NCBI GenBank assembly: GCA_903908495.1
Contig: CAIVSK010000303.1
Location: forward strand, 1 to 46,741
Length of the DNA stretch: 46,741 nucleotides
DNA from: Akkermansiaceae bacterium
GTDB taxonomy: Bacteria; Verrucomicrobiota; Verrucomicrobiia; Verrucomicrobiales; Akkermansiaceae
Reading direction: 5' to 3'
The translations under genes were made by a program, and so were the position numbers. This document shows positions 45,622 through 46,741 of this stretch, piece by piece (position 1 is the stretch's first letter; each line of letters opens with the position of its first letter). Under the pieces are notes generated by a model. The model ran no database searches. It was given only the letters and a program-made list of their open reading frames with translations, and was not told the DNA's origin.

Positions 45622-45717
45622 GTTCCGTGGTTTGCGCTTGGCGGCCGGCTTGGGCTTGGCTAAACTCGGGGACGGAAGCGTCCGGCTGCCAAGCGCCGGA
45701 TGGATAGCCGCGCAACC

Positions 45718-46020
45718 ATGATCATTCCGCTCGAAACCGTCGACCACGCCACCTTTGTCCCGCACATCGGCGGGGCGTTCATCACCACTGCCGCTGGTGC
45801 CAGCGTCGAGCTGCGGCTCATTGAGGCGCGCAAGCTGGGCCACCGACGTGTGGATGCCAATCGCGAGCCATTTGCGCTGGTGTTTGGCGGGCCGCAGGGG
45901 TTGCGGCTGCCGCAGGGGATCTATCGGTTCAGCTGTGCGCCGCTCGGCGAGCTCGAATTTTTCATCACGCAGGTGGCCGACGGGCCACAGGGAGCGCAAT
46001 TCGAGGCGGTTTTCACCTGA
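45718..46020 (+). CDS. DUF6916-family protein
   Basis: 100 residues, no signal peptide. The pattern matches DUF6916: an N-terminal strand (DHATFVPHIGGAFI), then V-E-L-R-L-I-E-A, the core PFALVFGGPQGLRLPQGIYR, and the ending GELEFFITQV...FEAVF. The family is found mainly in a few environmental phyla, often near phage-tail-collar-like or microcystin-dependent proteins; its function is unknown. Its stop overlaps the convergent GNAT gene by 8 bp. A second, cut family member lies at the window end. Confidence 0.72.
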   Translation: MIIPLETVDHATFVPHIGGAFITTAAGASVELRLIEARKLGHRRVDANREPFALVFGGPQGLRLPQGIYRFSCAPLGELEFFITQVADGPQGAQFEAVFT

Positions 46021-46498
46021 GTTCAGCCGTCGGCCGCCATTCCAGCAGCAGGTAAACCCCCTTGTCCTCGAGCAAGCGGAAGCCGAGGCGTTGGTAAAGA
46101 CTCTGTGCCGGATTGCTGCGCTCGACGTGGATGGTGAGACATTGGCCGGTGACGAGCGCGTCGCGTTGCAAGGAGCTGAGCAGGTGGGTTCCGATGCCGC
46201 GGCCGCGGAAAGGAGGCAGCAGCGCCAGCTCCATGACGCGCACCTCATCGGGCGAGAGGTCCATCGACAAGCGGCCGGCGGGCACGCCGGCGAATTCGAT
46301 GACGGCGTACTTCGCGGCGGCAAAGTGCTGGCGGTAATGAGAGTCCTGCGCGTTGAACTGCATCCGGCAGAATTGGTCTTTTTGCTCAGCGCTCCAATCG
46401 GTGGCGGCCAGTTCCTCCATCCGTGTGGCGGCGTACACCTCCACCAGGAATTCCCGGTCCGCCGCGGTGGCGGCTCGCAATTTGACAGGCGGCGGCAT
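46013..46498 (-). CDS. GNAT-family N-acetyltransferase
   Basis: 161 residues, one GNAT domain. VMELALLPPFRGRGIGTHLL (about 90-110) has the acetyl-CoA-binding R-G-x-G-I-G motif, and SNPAQSLYQRLGF closes the fold with the usual Tyr and Gly-Phe. The substrate is not predictable. It starts at the ATG at 46498, 12 bp after the stop of the cut DUF6916 gene, so they are probably co-transcribed. Confidence 0.9.
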   Translation of the reverse strand: MPPPVKLRAATAADREFLVEVYAATRMEELAATDWSAEQKDQFCRMQFNAQDSHYRQHFAAAKYAVIEFAGVPAGRLSMDLSPDEVRVMELALLPPFRGRGIGTHLLSSLQRDALVTGQCLTIHVERSNPAQSLYQRLGFRLLEDKGVYLLLEWRPTAELR

Positions 46499-46510
46499 CG
46501 GTTCGGCAAG

Positions 46511-46741
46511 TTAGATCCGCTGGCTCAACACCGCTTCCAATTGCACCCGCGTGGCAGACTTGCCGACCGGGGAGAGGAACAAATCCATGCTGCCCAATCG
46601 GTCGTGGCTGAGGCGATAGATCCGGCTCTCGCCAGCAAAATCCGCAGCTGCCGTGAACAACAATGAAAATGAGGTGAAGCGGGCGTTGGGGCTGACCAGG
46701 ACCGTCGCGGCGCTCACCGCGTCGAGTTGGCAGTCCGTGGC
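46511..46741 (-). CDS. DUF6916-family protein (3' part, cut by window edge)
   Basis: The visible 76 codons, open to the window edge, read ATDCQLDAVSAATVLVSPNA, then RFTSFSLLFTAAADF, IYRLSHDRLGSMDLFLSPVG and VQLEAVLSQRI. The F-S-L-L-F, I-Y-R-L-x-H and L-E-A-V-L-S positions line up with those of the DUF6916 gene at 45718. It is therefore a paralogue on the opposite strand. The GTG at 46717 is not the start, since conserved-looking sequence continues upstream. Confidence 0.7.
   Translation of the reverse strand, partial: ATDCQLDAVSAATVLVSPNARFTSFSLLFTAAADFAGESRIYRLSHDRLGSMDLFLSPVGKSATRVQLEAVLSQRI

Noticed and set aside
45532-46509. N-terminal extension that would make signal peptidase I 724 residues long
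   Set aside because: The extra 326 residues run antisense through DUF6916 and in another frame through the GNAT gene; the normal LepB N-terminus begins at 45531.

Overview
This high-GC bacterial window probably comes from the Verrucomicrobiota. The reasons are the protein texture, two DUF6916-family genes, a formylglycine-type sulfatase inside an operon of large secreted proteins, several families of short palindromic repeats, and the near absence of Shine-Dalgarno sequences. I cannot name the genus from sequence alone. Left part (1-16.5 kb): a VapBC-like toxin-antitoxin pair cut by the window edge, a membrane-anchored cell-wall amidase and a YmdB-type phosphodiesterase lead into the conserved block tRNA-Thr, tuf, tRNA-Trp, secE, nusG, rplK, rplA, rplJ, rplL, rpoB, rpoC, all on the plus strand. 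This block carries hairpins in its spacers and ends at a clear intrinsic terminator. Middle part (16.5-32.8 kb): an amino-acid permease; a five-gene efflux operon (TetR regulator, outer-membrane factor, MacA-like, MacB-like ATPase, permease); thiC behind a TPP riboswitch; and a three-gene minus-strand operon for secreted proteins (a 757-residue protein with a possible transglutaminase-like core, a beta-propeller/phosphoesterase fusion, a sulfatase). REPIN-like inverted repeats sit between several of these units, and one has supplied the last codons of thiC. Right part (32.9-42.0 kb): a tightly packed nine-gene minus-strand operon. It begins with an MsbA-like ABC exporter, then makes CDP-4-keto-6-deoxyglucose (rfbF, rfbG), and carries an epimerase, a TylC3-like C-methyltransferase, a PLP aminotransferase, a GNAT-like acyltransferase, a CmcI/RhmC-like methyltransferase and a GT2 glycosyltransferase. 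I infer that it builds, attaches and exports a branched N-acylated amino-6-deoxy sugar. The last 4.7 kb hold a hemolysin-III/PAQR membrane protein, a small lipoprotein, a squalene/phytoene synthase family gene coupled to signal peptidase I, a GNAT enzyme and two DUF6916 genes, the second cut by the window edge. The most unusual genome-scale signal is the word CTAAC/GTTAG. It recurs in both strands, in all reading frames and in spacers, and it appears to dictate synonymous codon choice.
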